Part shown: positions 8,694-17,116 of the stretch, piece by piece | Numbering within the stretch: position 1 is the stretch's first letter | Layout of the letters: each line of letters opens with the position of its first letter | Assembly (NCBI GenBank): GCA_021787035.1 | Contig: JAJYMM010000248.1 | Location: 62,001 to 126,000 of the forward strand | Reading direction: 5' to 3' | Length of the DNA: 64,000 nt | Source: Actinomycetes bacterium | GTDB taxonomy: Bacteria; Actinomycetota; Acidimicrobiia; Acidimicrobiales; Palsa-688 | Program-made: the position numbers and the translations under genes | Notes under the pieces: generated by a model | Told to the model about the DNA's origin: nothing | The model's input: the letters and a program-made list of their open reading frames with translations, nothing else | Databases searched by the model: none

Positions 8694-10094
8694 ATGGCCC
8701 TGCACCCCGCCCGCTCTGCCGGCCGCCAGCACCGGCCACGTCACCCACTACACGGTCTCGCCAACCCGGCACTCGGTGAAGACATCATCGTGCCGACCGA
8801 GCGCTTGGCCACCCAGCCCCTCCCAGCCGATACCGCCTACCAGCTCGTCCACGACGAGCTCTTGCTGGACGGCAACGCACAGCTAAACCTGGCCACCTTC
8901 GTCACGACCTGGATGGAGCCCGAGGCGGGGCGCCTCATGGCGGGGTGTGCCGAGAAGAACATGATCGACAAGGACGAGTACCCCCAGACGGCCGAGCTCG
9001 AGCGGCGCTGCGTGAGCATGCTCGCCCACCTCTGGCATGCCCCCGTACCGGAGCGCGCTGTCGGCTGCTCGACGACCGGCTCCTCCGAGGCGTGCATGCT
9101 GGCGGGAATGGCCCTGAAGCGCCGCTGGGTACGCCGGCGCGAGGCCGCGGGCCAGCCTGCCGACCGCCCGAACCTCGTAATGGGAGCCAACGTCCAGGTG
9201 TGCTGGGAGAAGTTTTGCAACTACTGGGAGGTCGAGGCGAGGACCGTTCCGATGGAGGGGGAGAGGTTCCACCTTGGCGCCGAGGAGGCCGTTGCGCTTT
9301 GCGACGAGCGGACGATCGGAGTGGTCACCGTGCTCGGGTCGACCTTCGACGGTAGCTATGAGCCGGTGGCCGAGGTCGCGGCCGCCCTCGACAAGCTCCA
9401 GGCAACGACCGGTATCGACGTCCCCGTCCACGTAGACGGCGCCTCGGGTGCCATGGTCGCCCCGTTCCTCGACCCCGACCTGCTGTGGGACTTCCGCCTC
9501 GAGCGGGTCGCCTCGATAAACACCTCCGGGCACAAGTACGGCCTTGTTTACCCTGGCGTCGGCTGGGTGCTCTGGCGGGACCAGGAAGCACTGCCGGCCG
9601 AGCTGATCTTCAATGTCAATTACCTAGGCGGCAACATGCCCACCTTCGCTCTCAATTTCTCCCGCCCAGGAGCGCAGGTCGTAGGCCAGTACTACATGTT
9701 CTTGAGGCTCGGTTCTCACGGCTTCCAGGCGGTCCACCAGGCGTCACGAGACGTCGCGACCTGGTTGGCCAGCGAGGTAGAGAGAGCCGGGCCGTTCAAG
9801 TTGATCACCAAGGGGGACGAGCTGCCAGTGTTCGCGTTCACCACCCTCACTGGCACCAATGCCTTCAACGTCTTCGATGTGTCACGGCGGATGAGGGAGA
9901 GGGGCTGGCTCGTGCCGGCGTACACGTTCCCGCCCAACCGGAGCGACCTGAGCGTGCTCAGGGTCGTGGTGCGCAACGGCTTTTCTCGTGACCTGGCGGA
10001 GCTTTTCGTCCATGACCTGGCACGCCTCGTACCTGAGCTCCAACGCCAAAGCGGGCCGCTCGAGACTGGGGACGGGGCCGGCTTCCACCACTGA
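8694..10094 (+). CDS. gadB: Glutamate decarboxylase (PLP-dependent)
   Basis: A 466-aa group II PLP decarboxylase that converts L-glutamate to GABA and CO2, consuming a proton. The PLP lysine is K281 in SGHKYG and the ring-nitrogen Asp is D248 in HVDGASG. TTGSSEACMLAGMALKRRW (about 127-145) is the characteristic GAD segment. The length matches bacterial GadA/B (about 466). A glutamate/GABA antiporter (GadC) is not adjacent, so involvement in acid resistance or GABA shunting cannot be settled here. It converges with the acyltransferase gene downstream. Confidence 0.93.
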   Translation: MALHPARSAGRQHRPRHPLHGLANPALGEDIIVPTERLATQPLPADTAYQLVHDELLLDGNAQLNLATFVTTWMEPEAGRLMAGCAEKNMIDKDEYPQTAELERRCVSMLAHLWHAPVPERAVGCSTTGSSEACMLAGMALKRRWVRRREAAGQPADRPNLVMGANVQVCWEKFCNYWEVEARTVPMEGERFHLGAEEAVALCDERTIGVVTVLGSTFDGSYEPVAEVAAALDKLQATTGIDVPVHVDGASGAMVAPFLDPDLLWDFRLERVASINTSGHKYGLVYPGVGWVLWRDQEALPAELIFNVNYLGGNMPTFALNFSRPGAQVVGQYYMFLRLGSHGFQAVHQASRDVATWLASEVERAGPFKLITKGDELPVFAFTTLTGTNAFNVFDVSRRMRERGWLVPAYTFPPNRSDLSVLRVVVRNGFSRDLAELFVHDLARLVPELQRQSGPLETGDGAGFHH

Positions 10095-10163
10095 GCGATA
10101 GAGCCCCCCTGGCGGCGCGTTCCGGCTGGCTCATGAGGAGGCTCGGGGCAAGCGCCGCGGCCC

Positions 10164-11291
10164 CTATCCGAGCGGGCTGGCTCCCCACGGGGGGAGGTCG
10201 CACCAGCCCGTCCGCCACCGGAAGTGGCCGCCGCCCGAGAGATGGGCCAGCACGCCACGCTGGAGGCGCGTCTTAGCGTGGCCTATATCTGGAGGTACGC
10301 CCTGGTTGCGGAACACGAAGGTGAGCACGGAGTCGTCAGCCTCCCCCCATCCCGGCACCAGTTGGAACATTCGCTGGAAGCTCACGATGTTCGACTCGTC
10401 GGGGAGGTAAGCCGCCAGCTGGTCGTCGAGCAGCCACGATGAGCACGTCGCGAGCCTCCTCCCCTGAGAAGAGAGGACCTCTCCGAAGAGGTGGTCGAAG
10501 AGCTGGCCCGCCCGGCGCATCGAGTCGAGGCAGCTCTGCCTGTCGAGCGGGGCGCCTTCTGGGATGTGGATCCCGAAGCCGAGGTCACCGGGGAGGAAGC
10601 CCGGCCCGAGCCGGAGGGCGGCCTCTTCGTCGTACCAGGGGCTTGGGCTCCCGGGCCCTCCCGTGTGGTACGGGGCGTACTGGAGGGCTCCGGTCTCGAA
10701 TATCGCGCCCCTTACGTGGAGCATCATCCACCAGGGTGCATCGACCCCGGTTTGGCCGCTTATTCGTTCTTCGATCGCCACGTGGCGCCCGAGGTCGGCC
10801 AAGGTCGCCCAGGACACGTCGTCTGGCACGCCCCGCGCCGCGTGCCAAGCCCGCACCGCCGGGACAGTTGCCACGAAGACATGGATCGGGAAGCAGCTCC
10901 CGGCGAGCGCCAACGTCGCGGGCAAGACCGGCAGCCGCTCGAGCTCGGCGTCGAGGTCACCTATGGCTGCCACGAGGCGGCGGCGGCAGCGCTCGATGAG
11001 CCACAACCGTTCTGGGTCACGCTCGGGGTCAGGGAACGTTGCAATGGCGTCTGCCACTGCCTTGCGCCCGCAGCCGAGGCGCTCGAGGAGGCGCGCCGCA
11101 TCGCCAGCATCAAGGGATGCCTCGGGCCCAGGACCATCAGCGCCCTCTAGGAACCTCAACCATGGCCAGTAGCTTTCACCGAGCCCCAACGCGCCAGCGG
11201 CTCGCCGGGCCATCGGGCCCAGGTTCGCGGGCTCCGGCACGTGGGGGCGCCCCCCTGGCAAGGCGGTCGGGCCGGTCGGGCGCGCGGGCAT
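10164..11291 (-). CDS. GNAT-like acyltransferase-domain protein
   Basis: A protein of about 375 aa. Its C-terminal half resembles the GNAT-like C-terminal domain of uncharacterised acyltransferase-domain proteins: GFGIHIPEGAPLDRQSCLDSM, then CSSWLLDDQLAAYLPDESNIVSFQRMF. The N-terminal part is helical and less conserved. This family call is from memory of the motif pattern and is moderately secure; the substrate is unknown. An in-frame GTG at 11345 would add 18 basic residues and nearly close the gap to the divergent gene, so I prefer the ATG at 11291. It is divergent from the cyclic-nucleotide-binding gene and convergent with gadB. Confidence 0.65.
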   Translation of the reverse strand: MPARPTGPTALPGGRPHVPEPANLGPMARRAAGALGLGESYWPWLRFLEGADGPGPEASLDAGDAARLLERLGCGRKAVADAIATFPDPERDPERLWLIERCRRRLVAAIGDLDAELERLPVLPATLALAGSCFPIHVFVATVPAVRAWHAARGVPDDVSWATLADLGRHVAIEERISGQTGVDAPWWMMLHVRGAIFETGALQYAPYHTGGPGSPSPWYDEEAALRLGPGFLPGDLGFGIHIPEGAPLDRQSCLDSMRRAGQLFDHLFGEVLSSQGRRLATCSSWLLDDQLAAYLPDESNIVSFQRMFQLVPGWGEADDSVLTFVFRNQGVPPDIGHAKTRLQRGVLAHLSGGGHFRWRTGWCDLPPWGASPLG

Positions 11292-11377
11292 ATGGGCACG
11301 GTAGCGGGACTGAGCGGGATGCCGGCGGCTCGTCTTAGTGGCCACGCGGGGGAAAGGCCACCAACTACGCTCAGCCC

Positions 11378-11800
11378 ATGCCCGATGACACAGAGCTGCT
11401 CGGCAGGACCGCCCTCTTTGCTGGCGTCTCCAAGAGGGATCTCCAGCACCTTGCTAAGGCCGCTCACCACATGACGTTTGAGCCAGGAGCACACCTGACG
11501 AACGAGGACGAGGTGGGCGTCACATTTTTCGTTGTGATGAAGGGCGAGGCCGACGTCTCGGTGGGCGGCCAGTCCCGCCGCCGACTGCGCGCGGGCGACT
11601 ACTTCGGCGAGATGTCGATCATCGACCGGTCGCCACGTTCCGCCGAAGTGGTGGCGGTAACGGAGCTCGAATGTCTCGTCTTCACCCAATGGGAGTTCCG
11701 GCCCTTCCTGAAGGACCACCCCGACGTCGCCTGGGCCGTACTGGAGTCCCTCGTCAAACGCCTCCGCGAGGTCGAAAAAACCTTCCTTTCCCAAAGCTAA
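11378..11800 (+). CDS. Stand-alone cyclic-nucleotide-binding domain protein
   Basis: A 140-aa protein that consists of a single CAP_ED/cNMP-binding domain: beta-roll start LLGRTALFAGVSKRDLQ, and the phosphate-binding cassette FGEMSIIDRSPRSAEV with its conserved Glu and Arg. There is no helix-turn-helix or output domain, so it is not a CRP-type regulator by itself; it may sense a nucleotide and act through a partner. It lies between the acyltransferase and the eCIS AAA+ ATPase, with which it converges. A link to the eCIS is possible but rests only on proximity. Confidence 0.85.
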   Translation: MPDDTELLGRTALFAGVSKRDLQHLAKAAHHMTFEPGAHLTNEDEVGVTFFVVMKGEADVSVGGQSRRRLRAGDYFGEMSIIDRSPRSAEVVAVTELECLVFTQWEFRPFLKDHPDVAWAVLESLVKRLREVEKTFLSQS

Positions 11801-11927
11801 AGCCTCAGAACACTCTAAGTGGGACCAATAACGTGGTACGAGAGTTTGCTGGCCGAGCTTCGTCCCGCTGTGCCTGTGCGGCGCGAGGGGCAGGTCACGG
11901 CTACACCAACGCGGTTTGTGCACGAGC

Positions 11928-13952
11928 TTATGGCCGGTCCGCGCTCCTGGCTCGGTCGGGCCGGGGGCTGACCGCTTGCGCACCGTAAGGGCCGAACTCG
12001 TCGGGGGTGAGCAGGCGGCCTAGTTTTCGCATCTCGCGGCGCACGGCCTCGACTACTAGGTCCATGGTGAGCACGCTCCCAGCGTCGGCAGCGAGGAAAC
12101 CCGCCGTGACTGCGGCGTTTCGGATGGAACCGCCAGAAAGCTTGAAGAGCTTCGCGAGCAAGTCGAGGTCGAGGTCCTGGCGAGGGGCACCAGCCGGCAG
12201 GCTTCGCTCCCAGATACGCCGGCGTTCAGGCTCCTCCGGCATGGGGAAGTCGACACTCACCGCGACCCGGCGCAAGAACGCCGGGTCGATGTTCGTGGCC
12301 AGGTTGGTCGCCATCATAACCAAGCCTTCATAACGTTCGAGACGCTGGAGGAGGTAGGCGACCTCGATATTGGCGTAGCGGTCGTGGGCGTCAGACACCT
12401 CCGAGCGCTTGGCGAAGAGGGCATCCGCCTCGTCGAAGAAGAGAGCTACGTTGCTCGCTTCTGCGGCGGCGAACACGGCCGAGAGGTTCTTTTCGGTCTC
12501 GCCCACCCACTTCGAGACGAGCGCGGCCAGATCTACCTTGTAGAGGTCGAGCCCTAGCTCTCCGGCGATGATCTCCGCGGCGAGCGTCTTCCCGGTCCCA
12601 GATGGGCCGGCGAAAAGCGCCACCACCCCAGTCGACGGGAGCGGCGAAAAGCCCCAAGCCCCGAACACGGTCTTTCGGTGCCGGTAGCGGGCGACAGCCT
12701 CGCGGAGCCGTTCGGTGCGCAGAGGGTCGAGCACCAAGTCCCCCCAAGAGCGCGACGGGCGGGTGCGGGGCGCGAAAGTGCTGATGTGGCCGGCCGAAAG
12801 ACGCCGGGCGGCGGCGGCCGGGCCGCCTGTGCCCGGGACTGCCCGGCGGACCAGCTCGAGCTGTTCCGCGCTGAGGGCGAGCCATGGGGCCCCCTCGGCT
12901 TGCCCGGCGAGCGCAGCCTCGAGCTCGAGCGCCGTGGCCTGGGCGGGCGCAACGGCTACCTCCCGCCAGGGGATCTGAGGCAAGCAGTCGAGGGGCAGCT
13001 CCTCCTGGCTCGCCAGGGCCCAGGAGAGGTGGCTGGCCTTGGCGATACGTTCGCCCGCGTCCTTCGGCAAAGGCCCCGCGAGCTCGACCAGCACGCCGCG
13101 CTGTTCGAGCGTCGCCTGGCGCACAAGGGCGTCCCACCCGGCTGGGCCATCGGGGAGGGGAGCGGCGAGAAGCTCCCCGATCGACTCCAGTGCCGCTTGT
13201 CTTCTCCGGGCTCGGTCAGGCCCGGGTACGAGGACGAGGCACCGCGCGCCGGCCGCCCGGTGCTTAGGAAGATCGGCCCCGGCTTCCCCTGCTGCCGCGG
13301 GACCGAGCGCCTCTACCCCGACCGGGAGCTCCGCGTCACGGGCCCTGTCGCCGGCGAGCCACCACATGACCGTCGGGGAAGGCGCGACCGCTACCGAGCC
13401 AAGCGGTCCGGGCTCGGGAGCGGCGACGAGGGCGGCGCGGCGAAGGCCTCCTCCCGGCCCGGCCGCGAGGGTTACGGCGGGGTGTTCGGGAAAGAGGAGG
13501 GCAAGCGTAAATAGCGTCACGCGACGCTGGCTCACGTCGTCGTTCAAGTAGCCGACCAAGCGCTGGCGGCGGGGGTCGAGCTCCACCGCGCACGCGACCG
13601 CGAAGACTTCGGACTCAAGCGGCGTCAATTGCGCGAAACGGGCAATCGCGAAAAACGCGTCGGTACCAGAAATGTGCGAACGAAATCTTTCACGCGCCGC
13701 TTCGATACCCGGGCGCGCCTCTGCGTCTATCGCGTCGATAATCGACCTGTCGGCGCCACCAAGACCCGGGAGCTCGTTTAGTAACCGGCCCAAGTCATCG
13801 TCGTCAACCTTCAAGCCGGCCAGAGGGTCCGGCCTGTGGTCCAAGCCAACCCGAGCGACAAGCGCCGCCCGGCGCAACAAGACATCTGCCAGTACGGCCC
13901 ACGGCGGGCCTTCGCGACATTCGGGTGCATTTAGCCGAGGGACCGAGCTCAC
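11928..13952 (-). CDS. eCIS-associated AAA+ ATPase
   Basis: About 674 aa. The C-terminal half is an AAA+ module: Walker A GPSGTGKT (about residue 448), Walker B LFFDEADALFAKR (about 504), an Arg-finger region (DPAFLRRVAVSVDFPMP) and a C-terminal lid. The N-terminal half is the variable region seen in ATPases of phage-tail-like injection clusters (Afp15/Pvc15 type), thought to act in assembly. The open frame extends to 14213 but would overrun the divergent DUF4255 gene, so I place the start at GTG 13952; TTG 13964 is an alternative. It is convergent with the cNMP-binding gene and divergent from DUF4255. Confidence 0.85.
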   Translation of the reverse strand: MSSVPRLNAPECREGPPWAVLADVLLRRAALVARVGLDHRPDPLAGLKVDDDDLGRLLNELPGLGGADRSIIDAIDAEARPGIEAARERFRSHISGTDAFFAIARFAQLTPLESEVFAVACAVELDPRRQRLVGYLNDDVSQRRVTLFTLALLFPEHPAVTLAAGPGGGLRRAALVAAPEPGPLGSVAVAPSPTVMWWLAGDRARDAELPVGVEALGPAAAGEAGADLPKHRAAGARCLVLVPGPDRARRRQAALESIGELLAAPLPDGPAGWDALVRQATLEQRGVLVELAGPLPKDAGERIAKASHLSWALASQEELPLDCLPQIPWREVAVAPAQATALELEAALAGQAEGAPWLALSAEQLELVRRAVPGTGGPAAAARRLSAGHISTFAPRTRPSRSWGDLVLDPLRTERLREAVARYRHRKTVFGAWGFSPLPSTGVVALFAGPSGTGKTLAAEIIAGELGLDLYKVDLAALVSKWVGETEKNLSAVFAAAEASNVALFFDEADALFAKRSEVSDAHDRYANIEVAYLLQRLERYEGLVMMATNLATNIDPAFLRRVAVSVDFPMPEEPERRRIWERSLPAGAPRQDLDLDLLAKLFKLSGGSIRNAAVTAGFLAADAGSVLTMDLVVEAVRREMRKLGRLLTPDEFGPYGAQAVSPRPDRARSADRP

Positions 13953-14034
13953 CCGTCCAGTCAACCAAGAACGCGTGCCCGGGGTGGCAAGGCCCACGCT
14001 AGGATCACCAAAAGTTTTCAGTTTTGGGGCCCTA

Positions 14035-14742
14035 TTGATCCAGTTCGTCGACGAAGCAATCGAAGCTCTATTCCGCCTCGCTGTTCCCCTTCCCGAGGCG
14101 GTGGCCGACATCTCGTTTGCCGCGCCCGCCCGGGCCTGGGGAGCAGCCATCACCCGCCCGACGGTCAATATCTTCCTCTGGGACGTCCGCCGCAACCAGG
14201 GCCTGTCGAGCACGGGCTTGGGCCAGCAATGGACCGACGGCCAGCGCGTCCTGCGCCGCCCAACGGACCCCGTGGTGGATCTCCGTTACCTGGTGACCGC
14301 GTGGGCGGCCGAGGAGCGCGACGAGCACCAACTGCTCGGCAGCGTCCTTCGGTGCGTCCTGTCCAACTCGACCTTCCCCGGAAGCGTGATGCCTTCCGCC
14401 CTCGCGGGCGCGCCGTTCGTGAGGCTCGCGCTTGCGAACGAAGAAGCGCGCGTCCCGGGGGAGTTCTGGTCCTCGCTCGACGGGCAGCTCAAGCCGGGCC
14501 TGCAGGTGGTGGTGACCCTCCCGGTCGCGGTGTTCGAGTGGCTTCCCGCCGCCCCACCGGCCGAATCCGTATCAGTGGCGGCGAAACCGCTGCTCCGGGA
14601 AGGGGAAACCTGGCCCCTGAAGGACAAGGAGCGAGAGGCAGGCGACCTAGCGTTGCTCCGCCGCCGGAGGAGCAACGGGGCCCTCACGATGGAAGGGCGG
14701 GCCCCCGCGCCCGGCACTTCGCTGCAACCCGGTGGCGACTAG
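14035..14742 (+). CDS. DUF4255 family protein (Pvc16/Afp16-like tail terminator)
   Basis: About 235 aa. The DUF4255 pattern starts at IQFVDEAIEALFRL and continues with PTVNIFLWDV, then NQGL and the PTDPVVDLRYLVTAWA strand, then EERDEHQLLGSVLR. In other injection systems this family caps the sheath-tube end. No ATG is suitable; I chose the TTG at 14035, which gives the expected short N-terminus. A longer frame from 13672 is antisense to the AAA+ gene and has no family similarity. It is followed 12 bp later by the first of three membrane proteins, probably in one operon. Confidence 0.82.
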   Translation: MIQFVDEAIEALFRLAVPLPEAVADISFAAPARAWGAAITRPTVNIFLWDVRRNQGLSSTGLGQQWTDGQRVLRRPTDPVVDLRYLVTAWAAEERDEHQLLGSVLRCVLSNSTFPGSVMPSALAGAPFVRLALANEEARVPGEFWSSLDGQLKPGLQVVVTLPVAVFEWLPAAPPAESVSVAAKPLLREGETWPLKDKEREAGDLALLRRRRSNGALTMEGRAPAPGTSLQPGGD

Positions 14743-14754
14743 GGGCAACCTGGC

Positions 14755-17049
14755 GTGCGCGCAGACCTGGACCAAAGCGAGCTCACGGCTTCGCCGGCGC
14801 AGCCGTTCGTACTTTGCGTCGGTCTCGCAAATACATCTCCGGTAATCGACGCCATCTCGGCCACCGTTGCGGGGTTGCCCGGGGCAACGGTCTCCAGCAC
14901 CCCGGCTTCGCTCTCGCTCTTCCCTGGTACGAGCGGCACCTTGAGCCTGCGTGTCGTGCTGCCAAAGGACTTCCCCGCCGGCCGCCACCAAGCCACCGTC
15001 CATCTCCGCTCGGCCGTGCTACCCGAAGACGGCATCGAGCGCCCGGTCCAAATCGACGTCGCAGCTGCGGTATGTGCCTCCTTGACGCTAACGCCATCGA
15101 CGAGGCGCGGGCACCGCAAAGGCAGCTTCGCGGTCCATTGCGCGAACGAGGGCAACATCGCGCTCGAGGTATCGCTCTCGGCAACCGATCCAGAGCGCGC
15201 CCTCCACCTCTCGTTCCATCCGGGCAAGCTCTTCGTAAAGCCCGGGGCCGTGGGCGAGGCCACGCTCAACGTCCGGGCTCCGCGACAGCTCTTCGGCTCT
15301 GAACGCGCCCGCCAGGTCAGCGTCTCGGCCAACGTGGCTGGTGCCCCACCACGGGACGCACGGGTCGGCGCCAGGGTCACAGCTATCTCTCGAGAGGCCC
15401 AGGCAACCTACACCCAGCACCCAAGGGTGTCGCGCGGCCTCGCGACGGCCTGCATCCTCGCGGCCATCGTCGTGCTTTGGGCCGCCATCTTCTCCTTCGG
15501 CCTGAAGTCAGTGCTCGCCGAACAGCCCCTCGCCAAGTCGGCACCCCTCTCGTTCTTCGCGCCCCTTTCCTCGGGCCCGTCTCGAGCCGGCGGTGGCGCG
15601 CCCGTCGCGGGCTTCGCGCCGAAGGACTTCGCCCCGCTCGGTGCCGCTGGATCGATAAGCGGCACGGTCACGTCTCCCGGCCAACCAGGCGGCGTCGGCA
15701 GGCTCACGGTCCAGGCGGTGGAGCTCGGCCCGGGCGGCGGCGCACCGGCCACGGCCGCCACGCAGGCGAACGGCTCCTATCAAGTCGCCGGCCTGTTCCC
15801 CGGGCACTACAAGGTTTCTTTCAGCGCCCCGGGCTTCAAGACCATCTGGTACGGCGGTGCCTCCAGGGAGCGGGCCGCGCGAGTCGTCGAAGTCGGCGCA
15901 GAAAGCACGCTGCAAAACGTGGACGTCGTCGTCCACGGCCTTCCCGGCAGCATCAAGGGCCAGGTCATGACCGGCGAGCTCCCGTCGCCACCGGTGCAGG
16001 TGACGGCCGTCGCCGTGAGCGCTGTCCCCCCAAGCGCGACTTCGCCCGCCCAGGGGGGCAGCTACGGTGCCATCGCCCGGGGCCATGCAGGTCACGCCCT
16101 TTCCGCCAGGGCTGGCGCCAGCGGGACGTTCAGCTTCGCGCACCTCGCCTCACCGGCCACCTACGAGCTCACGTTCCGCTCACGCCAATTCCTGCAGGCC
16201 TCTGAACAGGTCTACGTGGGTGGCGGCCAGGCCGCCGTCGCCAACACTGTCCAGCTTCAAGCCAACGCGGGGAAGATCGAGGGCACCGTGAGCGACGGTG
16301 GCAAGCCCCTCGGAGGCGTGAACGTGAGCGCGAGCGCTGGCGGCAACAGCTTCAGTGCGATCACTCCGACGGCCGGGCCCGTTGGCACGTTCTCCTTGAC
16401 CGGCCTACCGACCCCCGCAACTTACCTACTTACCTTCACCAAGGCCGGCTATGGCACCGACACAGAGGCTGTGGACCTCGGCCCTGGTCGTGCGATCACG
16501 AAACTGCACGTGGCCTTGGCAGGCGGCGCGGGTACCGTCTCGGGGCGCGTGTTTGGCCCCAACGGTCAGCCACTCGGCGGCGTCGCAGTCACGGTCGGGG
16601 GCCAGGCCAACCCTGTCACCACGGAGACGTTGACAGCAGGATACGTCGGCACTTACACCCTTTCTGGTTTGCCAACCCCCGGGACCTACGCGCTCACCTT
16701 CTCCCGTCCAGGCTACGCGAGCGAGACGGTGGGGGTAGCGCTCGGTTCCAGAGGCCTCGCAAGAGGGGTCGACGTCACCCTGCCGGGCGCCCTCGGCCAG
16801 ATCTCCGGCCGTGTCGTAAACGCGAGGACAGGGGGGGACTTGGCGGGCGTCAACGTCGTCATCACCGACGGGCCCACCACGGTCCAGACGACGACTACGC
16901 CTGAGGGCAATTACTCCCTCGCCGAGCTGTCGGCGGGCACCTATTCGGTCACCTTTTCCCTTCCCGGCTACACGAGCGAGACCGCCCTCGTCCAGCTGCG
17001 CCCCGGCAAAGTTAGCCGCCAGGACGTGTCCCTCAGGACCCGGCCATGA
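14755..17049 (+). CDS. Membrane protein with Ig-like and carboxypeptidase-regulatory-like repeats (paralogue 1)
   Basis: 764 aa, GTG start. Residues 1-210 form two predicted Ig-like beta domains. The juxtamembrane motif Y219-T-Q-H-P precedes a single membrane span (about 229-250). Residues 297-764 hold five repeats of about 85-95 aa, each opening with a strand such as GSISGTV or GQISGRV and closing with a segment like GTYALTFSRPGY, the pattern of CarboxypepD_reg-like domains. There is no signal peptide. Basic residues cluster on the N-side of the span, so I predict the Ig part in the cytosol and the repeats outside. Function unknown; it sits inside the eCIS locus directly after DUF4255. Confidence 0.8.
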   Translation: MRADLDQSELTASPAQPFVLCVGLANTSPVIDAISATVAGLPGATVSSTPASLSLFPGTSGTLSLRVVLPKDFPAGRHQATVHLRSAVLPEDGIERPVQIDVAAAVCASLTLTPSTRRGHRKGSFAVHCANEGNIALEVSLSATDPERALHLSFHPGKLFVKPGAVGEATLNVRAPRQLFGSERARQVSVSANVAGAPPRDARVGARVTAISREAQATYTQHPRVSRGLATACILAAIVVLWAAIFSFGLKSVLAEQPLAKSAPLSFFAPLSSGPSRAGGGAPVAGFAPKDFAPLGAAGSISGTVTSPGQPGGVGRLTVQAVELGPGGGAPATAATQANGSYQVAGLFPGHYKVSFSAPGFKTIWYGGASRERAARVVEVGAESTLQNVDVVVHGLPGSIKGQVMTGELPSPPVQVTAVAVSAVPPSATSPAQGGSYGAIARGHAGHALSARAGASGTFSFAHLASPATYELTFRSRQFLQASEQVYVGGGQAAVANTVQLQANAGKIEGTVSDGGKPLGGVNVSASAGGNSFSAITPTAGPVGTFSLTGLPTPATYLLTFTKAGYGTDTEAVDLGPGRAITKLHVALAGGAGTVSGRVFGPNGQPLGGVAVTVGGQANPVTTETLTAGYVGTYTLSGLPTPGTYALTFSRPGYASETVGVALGSRGLARGVDVTLPGALGQISGRVVNARTGGDLAGVNVVITDGPTTVQTTTTPEGNYSLAELSAGTYSVTFSLPGYTSETALVQLRPGKVSRQDVSLRTRP

Positions 17050-17116
17050 CCTACGCCTGCTGCCACGACCCTCGGAAGCTGCACTCGGCCGGTGCCAGTT
17101 ATGGAAGGCGCCGACC

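Noticed and set aside
13672-14034. N-terminal extension of the DUF4255 gene
   Set aside because: The extra 121 residues are antisense to the AAA+ N-terminus, Ser/Arg-rich and unlike the family.
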